11,296 nt of DNA from Bacteroidales bacterium. GTDB lineage: Bacteria > Bacteroidota > Bacteroidia > Bacteroidales > Paludibacteraceae. How positions within the stretch are numbered: position 1 is the stretch's first letter; every line of letters starts with the position of its first letter. Made by a program: the position numbers and the translations under genes. Below, in pieces: positions 3,671 to 11,296 of this stretch. The notes beneath the pieces are model-generated. The model saw nothing but the letters and a program-made list of their open reading frames with translations, searched no databases and was not told the DNA's origin. The DNA is taken from positions 1 through 11,296 of the forward strand of contig JAGHSG010000121.1 in assembly GCA_018066005.1 (NCBI GenBank), written 5' to 3'.

Positions 3671-6600
3671 ATGTTTACCCATTTACACGTACATAGTCAA
3701 TACTCCGTGCTAGACGGGATGAGTAAAGTTCCGGAGCTCGTCAATAAAGCCATTCGATGCGGTATGCCCGCCATTGCCCTGACCGACCACGGCAATATGT
3801 ACGGCATAAAAGAACTGCTGGACTATTGCAAAGGCGTCAATAAACAACGCAAAGAAGAGGGATTACCCCCCTTCAAACCCATCGTAGGCGTGGAGGCTTA
3901 CTGCGCCCGACGAGGACGGCTGAACAAGTCCGACGAAAAAGCCATCAATGGTTGGGGACGCGAATATATCATCGACCGAAGCGGATGGCACCTTATTCTG
4001 CTTGCCAAGAACATGGTCGGTTATCACAACCTGTGCAAGATAGTCAGTGCCGGATTTATGGACGATGCCTACTACTACAGTCCGCGTATTGACAAAGAGT
4101 TATTGGAGCAGTACCACGAAGGAACCATTTGCTCCAGTGCCTGCCTCGGTGGCGAACTGCCACAAAAAATAATGAACACCCAAAGTCGGTTGACAGCTGT
4201 GCTTCCGAGCACTCCGGTAAATGCACAACGCACGGTGGATGAGCAGGTGGCAAAAGGGTTATACAACGAAGCCGAGGAAGCGATTCTATGGTTCAAGAAC
4301 CTCTTTGGCGAAGATTATTACATTGAACTGCAACGCCACGAGACCCAGAAACCCGGTGGCGACCAAGAAGTTTATCAGAAGCAGTGTCAAGTCAATCCCG
4401 TTCTCATCGCCCTTGCCCGCAAACATAACATACGACTCATCGCCACCAACGATACCCACTTCGTAGAAGAAGAGCATGCCGAGGCACATGACCGACTCAT
4501 ATGTCTCTCCACTAACCACTACGTAGATGATGTCAACCGTATGCACTACACCAAGCAGGAGTGGCTCAAATCGCCCGAAGAGATGACCGCTATTTTTAGC
4601 GATATACCCGAGGCCTTGGACAACACCCAAGAGATTGTGGACAAAGTGGAGATATACGATATTGACCACGAACCTATCATGCCTCTCTTCCCCATTCCCG
4701 AAGATTTCGGTACGGAGCAACAATGGCGCGAGAAATACACACCGGAGCAACTCATTCAGGAGTTTACGACCGACGAGAACGGCGAGAATCCCCTACCCCA
4801 AGACGAAGCGGACAAGAAAATAAAGAAACTGGGCGGTATAGACCGTCTCTACCGCATCAAATTTGAAGCCGACTACCTCAAACACTTAACCATGATAGGG
4901 GCAGCCAAACGTTACGGCGACCCGCTATCCAAAGAGGTAGAAGACCGCATCCGGTTCGAGTTGCACGTCATGAAGACAATGGGCTTCCCCGGGTACTTCC
5001 TGATTGTGATGGACTTTATACGCGGTGCCCGGGAAGAGTTGGGCGTCAGCGTAGGTCCCGGCCGTGGTAGCGCTGCCGGTTCGGTAGTGGCTTATTGCTT
5101 ACACATCACCGACCTCGACCCCCTCAAATACGACTTGCTGTTTGAGCGTTTCCTCAATCCCGACCGTATATCCCTGCCGGATATAGATACCGACTTTGAC
5201 GATGCCGGACGCGGTAAAGTGCTGGATTGGGTCAGCAAGAAATACGGCGAGACGCACGTGGCCCATATCATCACTTACGGTACGATGGCCACCAAATCGG
5301 CTCTTGCCGACGTTGGGCGTGTGCAACGTGTTCCTTTGCAGACGGTCAACGATATCAAAAAACTCGTGCCGGACGCTTTCCCCGAGCATGTCAAGGATGC
5401 CAAAGGCAAGCCGCTGAAAGTTAACCTCAAGAACTGCTACCAGCATGTGGATGAACTCAAACAACTGCTCAACGGCAGCGATGCCGACATACGCGAGATG
5501 CTCACCTACGCCGAACAACTGGAAGATACCATTCGTCAAGTGGGTATTCATGCGTGTGGCGTTATCATTGGAGCCGATGACCTGACCAAGTTTGCCCCCC
5601 TATCGTCTGTGGAAGACAAAGAAAGCAAGAAACGTGTCCTCGTTACCGAATATGACGGTCACGTTGTGGAGAGTGTCGGACTGATTAAGATGGACTTCCT
5701 CGGACTGAAAACGCTGACTATCATTAAAGAATGTTTGGCTCAAATCAAGCGTGCCAAAGGTCTTGACATAGATATAGACCATATACCTCTGGATGATGCA
5801 GAGACCTATAAACTGTTCTCCGAAGGCAAAACGGTAGCCGTGTTCCAATTTGAGTCGGCAGGTATGCAGAAATACCTCCGTGACTTGCAACCCAACGTCA
5901 TTACCGACCTCATTGCCATGAACGCCCTCTATCGTCCGGGACCGTTGGAGTACATCCCCACCTTTATCAAACGTAAAAAAGGCGAAGAAGCGGTCACCTA
6001 CGACGACCCCGACATGGAAGAATACCTGAAAGATACCTACGGTGTAACCGTTTATCAGGAACAGGTCATGCTGCTCAGCCGCAAGTTAGCCGGCTTCACC
6101 CGCGGTGAGAGCGATACCTTGCGTGAAGCCATGGGTAAGAAGAAGAAAGACGTGCTGGCGAAGATGAAACCGCAGTTCATTGAGCAAGGTAAGGAACGCG
6201 GACACGACCCCAAGATTCTTGAAAAGATATGGCACGACTGGGAGGCCTTTGCATCCTACGCCTTCAATAAGTCGCACGCCGCCTGCTACGCGTGGGTGGC
6301 TTATCAGACCGGCTACCTGAAAGCCCACTACCCTGCCGAGTTTATGGCAGCCAACTTGACTGTTGCCAAAGATGATATTACGACCGTTACCAAGTATATG
6401 GACGAGTGTCGCAGTCTCGGTATAGATGTGTTGGAACCCGATGTCAACGAGTCTGACCTCAACTTCACCGTCAACACACAGGGTGCCATCCGATTCGGTT
6501 TGGGCGGTATCAAAGGTGTGGGCGAAGGTGCCGTAGAAGCCATCTTGACAGAACGCGAGCAAAACGGTAAATACACCAGTATATTCAATTTCTTGGAACG

Positions 6601-7702
6601 TGTCAACCTGCAAGCCTGCAACCGCAAGACGGTGGAGAACCTGGCTAAATGCGGCGCTCTGGACTGCTTCCAAGGTATTTATCGGGAGCAGATTCTCGGT
6701 CAGAATGACAAAGGCGAAGATATGTTGGACGTGCTGATGCGTTATGGCAATAAATACCAAGCAGACAAACAGCAACAGCAAAACACCCTGTTTGGCGACA
6801 TGGAAGGCGGTATCGAGATACAAAAACCCGAACTACCCAAAGCGCCGCACATGACGACCATTGAGCGGCTGAATATAGAGAAAGACCTCATCGGTATTTA
6901 CCTTAGCGCACACCCCTTGGACGAGTATGAGTTTGAAGTGCGACACATGGGAACGATACACACCGACGAACTCAAATGGCTGGACCAACACAAAAAAGAG
7001 ATTGAGATAACCAAGCGGGACGGTAGCAAAGCCTCCAAACGCCGTATCTGTCTCGCGGACTGGCAAGGTGTTACCGAAGAAACAGAAAACGAAGAGGGCG
7101 AGACGATCTCAGTCAACGTACATGACAGAATGAAAGAAATTCTGGAGAGGCACCTCAATTCACCTGCCCGTTTGTGCGGTCTGGTAACCGTGGCGGAAGA
7201 GAAAACGGGTCGAAGTGGCATTCCTTACGGCAACTACGTAATTGAAGACTATAACGGCAGTTATAATTTTGCCTTATTCAGAGAGCAATATCAGCAAATG
7301 GCCCCCGTTCTCAAACCCAATGTCTATGTCTATCTGACCGGCTCGTTGCAACAGGCAGGGAAAGACCGCCAGTGGTTCAAGGAAAAGCCCTTGGAAGAGG
7401 CAGAATTTGAATTTGTTATCAAGCAGGTTGAGTTGCTGCAAGAGGTGCAGGATAAACACATGGAAGAACTGACTATCATGCTGCCTATTGAACAAGTGAC
7501 GCAGGAACTGATTATGGACTTAACGGAAACAATCAAAAAGCATCCGGGAAAAGCCTTACTCAAAATAGAGATTCATGATCCAAGTGAGAAGAACATTATC
7601 CACTTCACATCCCAATCCTACACCGTTCATGTGGATAAGGAGTTCTATCACCGGCTCAAAGTCAAAAAGTCGGAAGGTGTATTAAATTTCAGTAACAAAT
7701 GA
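3671..7702 (+). CDS. dnaE: DNA polymerase III alpha subunit (replicative polymerase)
   Basis: Catalytic subunit of the replicative polymerase. From residue 1 the PHP domain opens with FTHLHVHSQYSVLDG (His4, His6, His8) and TDHGNMYG. The C-family palm contains GPGRGSAAGS and LPDIDTDF; D504 and D506 correspond to E. coli D401 and D403, and D675 in KMDFLGL to D555. Fingers-region blocks include NALYRPGP and YAFNKSHAACYAWVAYQT. A helix-hairpin-helix region (near residue 940, FGLGGIKGVGEGA) and an OB-fold (from about 1165) follow. The protein has 1343 residues. Compared with Bacteroides homologues from memory, it has extra sequence near 167-190 and a charged linker near 1100-1160. A GTG at 3644 would add nine lysine-rich residues; ATG 3671 gives the usual family N-terminus. 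It starts 38 bases after the GxxExxY stop and overlaps gmk by ATGA. Confidence 0.97.
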   Translation: MFTHLHVHSQYSVLDGMSKVPELVNKAIRCGMPAIALTDHGNMYGIKELLDYCKGVNKQRKEEGLPPFKPIVGVEAYCARRGRLNKSDEKAINGWGREYIIDRSGWHLILLAKNMVGYHNLCKIVSAGFMDDAYYYSPRIDKELLEQYHEGTICSSACLGGELPQKIMNTQSRLTAVLPSTPVNAQRTVDEQVAKGLYNEAEEAILWFKNLFGEDYYIELQRHETQKPGGDQEVYQKQCQVNPVLIALARKHNIRLIATNDTHFVEEEHAEAHDRLICLSTNHYVDDVNRMHYTKQEWLKSPEEMTAIFSDIPEALDNTQEIVDKVEIYDIDHEPIMPLFPIPEDFGTEQQWREKYTPEQLIQEFTTDENGENPLPQDEADKKIKKLGGIDRLYRIKFEADYLKHLTMIGAAKRYGDPLSKEVEDRIRFELHVMKTMGFPGYFLIVMDFIRGAREELGVSVGPGRGSAAGSVVAYCLHITDLDPLKYDLLFERFLNPDRISLPDIDTDFDDAGRGKVLDWVSKKYGETHVAHIITYGTMATKSALADVGRVQRVPLQTVNDIKKLVPDAFPEHVKDAKGKPLKVNLKNCYQHVDELKQLLNGSDADIREMLTYAEQLEDTIRQVGIHACGVIIGADDLTKFAPLSSVEDKESKKRVLVTEYDGHVVESVGLIKMDFLGLKTLTIIKECLAQIKRAKGLDIDIDHIPLDDAETYKLFSEGKTVAVFQFESAGMQKYLRDLQPNVITDLIAMNALYRPGPLEYIPTFIKRKKGEEAVTYDDPDMEEYLKDTYGVTVYQEQVMLLSRKLAGFTRGESDTLREAMGKKKKDVLAKMKPQFIEQGKERGHDPKILEKIWHDWEAFASYAFNKSHAACYAWVAYQTGYLKAHYPAEFMAANLTVAKDDITTVTKYMDECRSLGIDVLEPDVNESDLNFTVNTQGAIRFGLGGIKGVGEGAVEAILTEREQNGKYTSIFNFLERVNLQACNRKTVENLAKCGALDCFQGIYREQILGQNDKGEDMLDVLMRYGNKYQADKQQQQNTLFGDMEGGIEIQKPELPKAPHMTTIERLNIEKDLIGIYLSAHPLDEYEFEVRHMGTIHTDELKWLDQHKKEIEITKRDGSKASKRRICLADWQGVTEETENEEGETISVNVHDRMKEILERHLNSPARLCGLVTVAEEKTGRSGIPYGNYVIEDYNGSYNFALFREQYQQMAPVLKPNVYVYLTGSLQQAGKDRQWFKEKPLEEAEFEFVIKQVELLQEVQDKHMEELTIMLPIEQVTQELIMDLTETIKKHPGKALLKIEIHDPSEKNIIHFTSQSYTVHVDKEFYHRLKVKKSEGVLNFSNK

Positions 7703-8253
7703 TACTTATCTTTTCAGCCCCTTCGGGAGCAGGCAAATCGACATTAGTTAATTATCTTCTCAATAGTCGTAACGACCTTGAGTTCTCGGTTTCTTGCACC
7801 ACCCGCGCGCCTCGTGGTCAAGAGCAAGATGGGCGAGAATACTATTTTATCAGCAACGACGAGTTTCTTCGCCGTATTCAGAACGATGAATTTGTAGAGT
7901 ACGAGAACGTGTATGCAGGTACGTACTACGGCACGTTAAAGTCCGAAGTAGAGCGGATTGAGAAGAAAGGACACCACGTTATTTTTGACGTAGATGTCAA
8001 AGGCGGCATCAACCTCAAGCATTATTTTGGAGACCGTGCATTAAGTATCTTTGTGGCTCCGCCCAGCATAGAAGAACTGCACAAACGACTAATCGGACGT
8101 GCCACGGATAGCCCCGAGAAGATTCAGGAACGTGTAGCCAAAGCAGCCACCGAGTTGCTCGACCAACCACAGTTTGATACAACCATCGTGAACGATGACC
8201 TGAATCGTGCCAAACAGGAATTGATACAAAAAGTAAGCGATTTCTTACTGTAA
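7699..8253 (+). CDS. gmk: Guanylate kinase
   Basis: Cytosolic enzyme that phosphorylates GMP (and dGMP) to GDP with ATP, an essential step in guanine nucleotide supply. The 184-residue protein opens with the P-loop SAPSGAGKST (residues 6-15), then the GMP-binding region SVSCTTRAPRGQEQDGREYYF, and later VIFDVDVKGG and the lid-region arginines in RLIGRATDSPEKIQERV. Length is slightly short but normal for the bacterial family. Its ATG overlaps the dnaE stop (ATGA, 7699-7702), so translation is probably coupled to dnaE. Its stop end overlaps the stop end of the opposing lipoprotein gene by nine bases, leaving no room for a separate terminator between them. In Bacteroides I recall gmk next to yicC on one strand; here yicC is close by but on the other strand. 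Confidence 0.96.
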   Translation: MILIFSAPSGAGKSTLVNYLLNSRNDLEFSVSCTTRAPRGQEQDGREYYFISNDEFLRRIQNDEFVEYENVYAGTYYGTLKSEVERIEKKGHHVIFDVDVKGGINLKHYFGDRALSIFVAPPSIEELHKRLIGRATDSPEKIQERVAKAATELLDQPQFDTTIVNDDLNRAKQELIQKVSDFLL

Positions 8254-9321
8254 TCGTTCCGTAAAATACAACGAGTCTTGCGCTTCGTCCGTTTGGATGA
8301 GGCGCAAGTCGTTTAATATGCGCTCCGGATGCACCACACCCGTTTCCCAAAAATCGTTGGCACCGGTATCCGTCGTGCGTTTCATAAAGTGATATACTCT
8401 ACCCGACTGAAAAGCGTGCAACCACGTATGTTTTTCATCGATGAGCCGCAGTTCATCCAACGTCTTAACCTGCACACCAACCCAGACATCCGCATCCATA
8501 AACTCGCGCAACACCTGTTCGGTAGTCAGCGGAATAGATGTCTCGCGCCGGTCATCGGCATAACGATACGTATATCCGGCATCGCTGAATAGTTGCCCCA
8601 TGAACGTTCCTCCCGCAGGTACATACCACGTTCCCCGAAAATCCTGACCGGAGAGAATGGAAGGATGCGCCGCTGAATCGGCTATTGATGCGCCACTGAC
8701 GTGGCTAATGATGGATTGATGAATGGAATCATATTGCGTACAGACCGCATCAAAAATGCTGTCTGCCTCTGCCAGTTTACCAACCAGCGCCCCCACTACA
8801 CGAATCCACTCGGCACGAGCCAAAGGTGTCGTCTCGTTCCATTCATTGATATAAATAGTCGAAAGTTGAGCGTCAAAAGTCGAAAGTTTTTGATTGGCAT
8901 CGCCTTGTGCATACGTAGATAGCAAAACGGCATCGGCATGAGACAGCAACAGACGCTCCTTGTCCAACGACATACTGTTGCCCAAATCGCGCACGCTGTC
9001 GGATAATGGCGTATAAACCAGTTTTTTATCACTGACAGCAACCAACCGATTCAACGCTCCTAACTCATTCAGGAAGCCCACATGCGTACACGAATTGCAC
9101 GCCAGACGCTGATACGGTTGCGTTATGATATATTCCCCCATAACCTGTCCTTTATTCCAAGGCGAATAGACACGCACCACGACCGCCGAATCGCTTTGCT
9201 CAATGGCAAAGCCGGTGGCGTAACGGTTGCCCGGTTGAACGGCACTCGGAGAGGAAGAAGTGGTGCAAGCCGTCAATGCCAACACCACTCCTATTATATA
9301 TATAAAATGTTTAAAGTACAT
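8245..9321 (-). CDS. FecB/BtuF-like ABC transporter substrate-binding lipoprotein
   Basis: A 358-residue periplasmic binding protein of the class III (TroA/BtuF/FecB) type that binds cobalamin, haem or iron-siderophore ligands for import. The N-terminus MYFKHFIYIIGVVLALTAC is a lipoprotein signal peptide with lipobox LTAC (Cys19), so it is membrane-anchored. Family features include the YSPWNKGQ stretch, the VGFLNELGALNRLVAVSD segment of the first lobe, and TTPLARAEWIRVVGALVGK in the linking helix. The ligand cannot be decided. No permease or ATPase gene is visible in the window, so its partners lie elsewhere. The ATG at 9319-9321 overlaps the end of yicC by 11 bases, placing it in the mnmE-yicC transcription unit. 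A 21-base direct repeat (8857-8888) encodes the two LST segments of KLSTFDAQLSTIY. Confidence 0.88.
   Translation of the reverse strand: MYFKHFIYIIGVVLALTACTTSSSPSAVQPGNRYATGFAIEQSDSAVVVRVYSPWNKGQVMGEYIITQPYQRLACNSCTHVGFLNELGALNRLVAVSDKKLVYTPLSDSVRDLGNSMSLDKERLLLSHADAVLLSTYAQGDANQKLSTFDAQLSTIYINEWNETTPLARAEWIRVVGALVGKLAEADSIFDAVCTQYDSIHQSIISHVSGASIADSAAHPSILSGQDFRGTWYVPAGGTFMGQLFSDAGYTYRYADDRRETSIPLTTEQVLREFMDADVWVGVQVKTLDELRLIDEKHTWLHAFQSGRVYHFMKRTTDTGANDFWETGVVHPERILNDLRLIQTDEAQDSLYFTERLQ
8857..8888. repeat. Direct repeat AGTCGAAAGTT inside the lipoprotein gene
   Basis: AGTCGAAAGTT occurs at 8857-8867 and again at 8878-8888, exactly 21 bases apart, with the similar GTCAAAAGTCG between. The 21-base step preserves the reading frame and gives LSTFDAQ followed by LSTIY. 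Short repeats of this AGTCGAAAGT type are, from memory, common as intergenic simple repeats in other genomes, so this may be a small repeat tolerated inside the gene. Confidence 0.6.
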
Positions 9322-10240
9322 TCAGCACCTGCTCCTTGATTTGCTCAAGAATATCCTTCATTTGCACATCCAATATCTGCATCTCGCTTTGGTTACTCTT
9401 GCTGCCTAACGTGTTAATCTCACGTCCCATCTCCTGTGCAATAAAGCCAAGTTTCTTACCGACACCGGCACCCTCCTCCTGCATGGTCTCGCGGAAGTAT
9501 TTAATATGGTTTTTGAGGCGCACTTTTTCTTCGGTAATATCCAATTTCTCCAAATAATAGATCAGTTCGGCTTCCAGACGGCTCTGGTCGTATGCCACAC
9601 TAACTTTCTTGTCGGTTATACTGCCTTTCTGCTCACTTATCTTGCTCAGATTATCCATCAGTCGTCCCCGAATTGTTGCTATACGGTCTTTCTCGTAAGG
9701 TTCCACTTCTGCCAACAGCCGTGCTATGCCGTCCAATTTCTCGGTGAACATCTTCTCCAAAGCGGCACCTTCTTGCACACGGAACGCACGAAAAGCCGTC
9801 AGGGCTTCGTTAATAGCCTGCTGCAACAAGCCCCACTCTTCGTCTGTCACGCTCTCCTGCGCGGTAGTCTGCTGCAACACGCCCGGAATACGCAGAATAG
9901 CCGCCATAATGTTTTGATTACCGGGCATATTCAAGGAACTTTGCAAGTCTGTCAATTCCTTATAATAATAAGCAAAGGCCTCTTTATTGATGGGAGTCAA
10001 ACCTTGTGTTGCACCTTCGGAAGCACCATTGTCCACCGTATAAATGTTTACGTCCACTTTACCGCGTTCCAGGGGGGCTGTCAGCAGGGCACGGATATCC
10101 GGCTCTTTATCCCGAAACAAAGGAGCCACTTTGAGGGTCAAATCCAACTGTTTGCTGTTCAAACTGCGTATTTCCACAATCGTCTTGTGGTCGGCAAAAT
10201 TGTACTCGGCTTTGCCATAGCCCGTCATAGATAGTATCAT
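9311..10240 (-). CDS. yicC: YicC-family endoribonuclease
   Basis: The 309-residue protein begins MILSMTGYGKAEYN, the hallmark start of the YicC N-terminal domain, and ends in the DUF1732-type region GAGVGKKLGFIAQEMGREINTLGSKSNQ followed by a terminal helix. Length is slightly above the usual 290 or so. Members are cytosolic, and E. coli YicC has been reported as an endoribonuclease involved in small-RNA turnover; the role in Bacteroidota is inferred only. Its ATG overlaps the mnmE stop as ATGA (10237-10240), and its TAA lies within the start of the lipoprotein gene (11-base overlap). This indicates translational coupling in a three-gene unit. The usual partner gmk is nearby but convergent. 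Confidence 0.95.
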   Translation of the reverse strand: MILSMTGYGKAEYNFADHKTIVEIRSLNSKQLDLTLKVAPLFRDKEPDIRALLTAPLERGKVDVNIYTVDNGASEGATQGLTPINKEAFAYYYKELTDLQSSLNMPGNQNIMAAILRIPGVLQQTTAQESVTDEEWGLLQQAINEALTAFRAFRVQEGAALEKMFTEKLDGIARLLAEVEPYEKDRIATIRGRLMDNLSKISEQKGSITDKKVSVAYDQSRLEAELIYYLEKLDITEEKVRLKNHIKYFRETMQEEGAGVGKKLGFIAQEMGREINTLGSKSNQSEMQILDVQMKDILEQIKEQVLNVL

Positions 10241-11296
10241 TTTCCTATACAGAATTTACTAAATATATTGTTCAGCACCTCTTGTGAAGTTATTTGTCCC
10301 GTTATCTCGCCCAACGCATTCAAGCAGTCCTGCAAATCTTCACTTAACCACTCCCCGCTCAATCCGTTTTGCATGCCGTCCTGCACTTTGCGAATAGCAG
10401 CCAAAGCGCGACATAAGGCTTCGTAATGGCGCACGGAAGAGATGATATTGCCTTCTGTTTGCAGTTTGCCGGCCGCTTCAACCAAGTATTGTTTCAGAGC
10501 GGATATATCGCCCTGCTTGGCAGAAACGCACAACTGACCGGGGACACGATGCAGGTCGGCTTTGTTATACACATGCACCACTTTTTCCCCTTGCATGGTT
10601 TCTTCGGGGCAGGTGGCATCAATCACTTCCAGGATAATCTGTGCTTGCTCAATGGCCTTTCGGCTTCTCTCAATGCCTTGTTTTTCAATCACATCATTCG
10701 TCTCGCGCAGCCCAGCCGTATCTATCAAGCGGAAGAGTACTCCCTCAATGACTAACGTCTCCTCTATCGTGTCACGCGTCGTACCGTGTATATCGCTCAC
10801 AATAGCGCGGTCTTCGCCCACAAGGGCATTCAGCAAGGTCGATTTACCGGCATTTGTCTTGCCCACAATAGCGACGGGGATACCGTTTTTGATGGCATTG
10901 CCGGTCTTGAAAGACTCCGTCAGAGCAGTCAGTTTATGCTCTATCTGTTCGGCTAATTGCTTCAGTTCGCTCCTATCCGCAAACTCCAAATCTTCGTGGT
11001 CGCCAAAGTCCAGTTCCAGTTCCAGCAGCGACGTCAGGCACAGTAGGTGTTCACGCAAGGTAGCCAATTCACCGGACACACCGCCACGCAGTTGTTTAAG
11101 GGCTAATTCCTGCTCCGCTTGCCTCTGTGCAGCAATCAAATCGGCCACCGCTTCTGCCTGCATCAAGTCCATCTTGCCGTTCAGGAAAGCCCGTTGCGTA
11201 AACTCCCCTGCCCGGGCAGGACGAGCACCCAAATCAATCAACCGACGTTGTATCTCCTGCTGAATAACCAAACTGCCGTGGCAACTCAACTCCACC
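10237..11296 (-). CDS. mnmE: tRNA modification GTPase MnmE, N-terminus beyond the window
   Basis: GTPase that, with MnmG, modifies the wobble uridine (position 34) of certain tRNAs. The visible part begins in the N-terminal folate-binding domain at VELSCHGSLVIQQ, then GARPARAGEFTQRAFLNGKMDLMQAEAV and the helical domain. The inserted G domain has GKTNAGKS (G1), GTTRD (G2), DTAG (G3), NKAD (G4) and SAK (G5). The protein ends in FCIGK, whose cysteine belongs to the conserved CIGK motif. About 350 residues are present; roughly 100 N-terminal residues lie past base 11296. The GTG near 11295 is an internal valine codon, not the start. The stop overlaps the yicC start by four bases. Confidence 0.96.
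   Translation of the reverse strand, partial: VELSCHGSLVIQQEIQRRLIDLGARPARAGEFTQRAFLNGKMDLMQAEAVADLIAAQRQAEQELALKQLRGGVSGELATLREHLLCLTSLLELELDFGDHEDLEFADRSELKQLAEQIEHKLTALTESFKTGNAIKNGIPVAIVGKTNAGKSTLLNALVGEDRAIVSDIHGTTRDTIEETLVIEGVLFRLIDTAGLRETNDVIEKQGIERSRKAIEQAQIILEVIDATCPEETMQGEKVVHVYNKADLHRVPGQLCVSAKQGDISALKQYLVEAAGKLQTEGNIISSVRHYEALCRALAAIRKVQDGMQNGLSGEWLSEDLQDCLNALGEITGQITSQEVLNNIFSKFCIGK

Noticed and set aside
6086..6823. Long minus-strand open frame opposite dnaE
   Set aside because: Shadow of dnaE, with no recognisable domain and with the conserved polymerase blocks on the other strand.
9506..10234. Long plus-strand open frame opposite yicC
   Set aside because: Shadow of yicC, whose conserved N- and C-terminal motifs are on the minus strand.

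Overview
The window looks like a chromosomal segment from a member of the Bacteroidales (Bacteroidota) with roughly balanced base composition. Three things point there. The two readable promoters fit the Bacteroidota consensus (TTTG, about 20 bases, then TAnnTTTG). Starts lack Shine-Dalgarno sequences. The RF2, DnaE, YicC and FecB/BtuF-like proteins all resemble Bacteroides-type homologues as I remember them. I cannot name a genus.

Layout. Bases 1-640 hold no convincing gene but are densely structured: three large compound hairpins (6-186), an array of very small hairpins joined by a conserved 9-base linker (223-327), a tract with an 11-base period (361-503), a near-perfect 28-base palindrome (496-523) and a second mini-hairpin array (531-620). 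A promoter then drives an EamA/DMT-type transporter (734-1654). A third mini-hairpin array fills the gap to the promoter of prfB (release factor 2, 1820-2926). The gap after prfB is a tandem duplication of about 167 bases. It carries the last codons of prfB, a hairpin-bearing spacer and the first five codons of the next gene, an AT-rich GxxExxY-family gene (3231-3632). Next come dnaE (replicative DNA polymerase III alpha, start placed at 3671) and gmk (guanylate kinase), which share an ATGA stop/start overlap.

The right part is on the minus strand: mnmE (tRNA modification GTPase, cut by the window edge), yicC (endoribonuclease family) and a FecB/BtuF-like substrate-binding lipoprotein. These three are joined by 4- and 11-base overlaps, so they probably form one operon. 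That operon converges on gmk with a 9-base overlap of the two stop ends.

The genes are mostly core information-processing functions (translation termination, replication, GMP phosphorylation, tRNA modification, RNA cleavage) and are individually ordinary. The unusual content is non-coding. The mini-hairpin arrays show stems that change sequence while staying self-complementary, joined by an almost constant linker, and they occur in three places within 1.7 kb. They lie beside an 11-base-phased tract and multi-arm hairpins. I do not recognise this element family, and it is the best candidate here for something undescribed.
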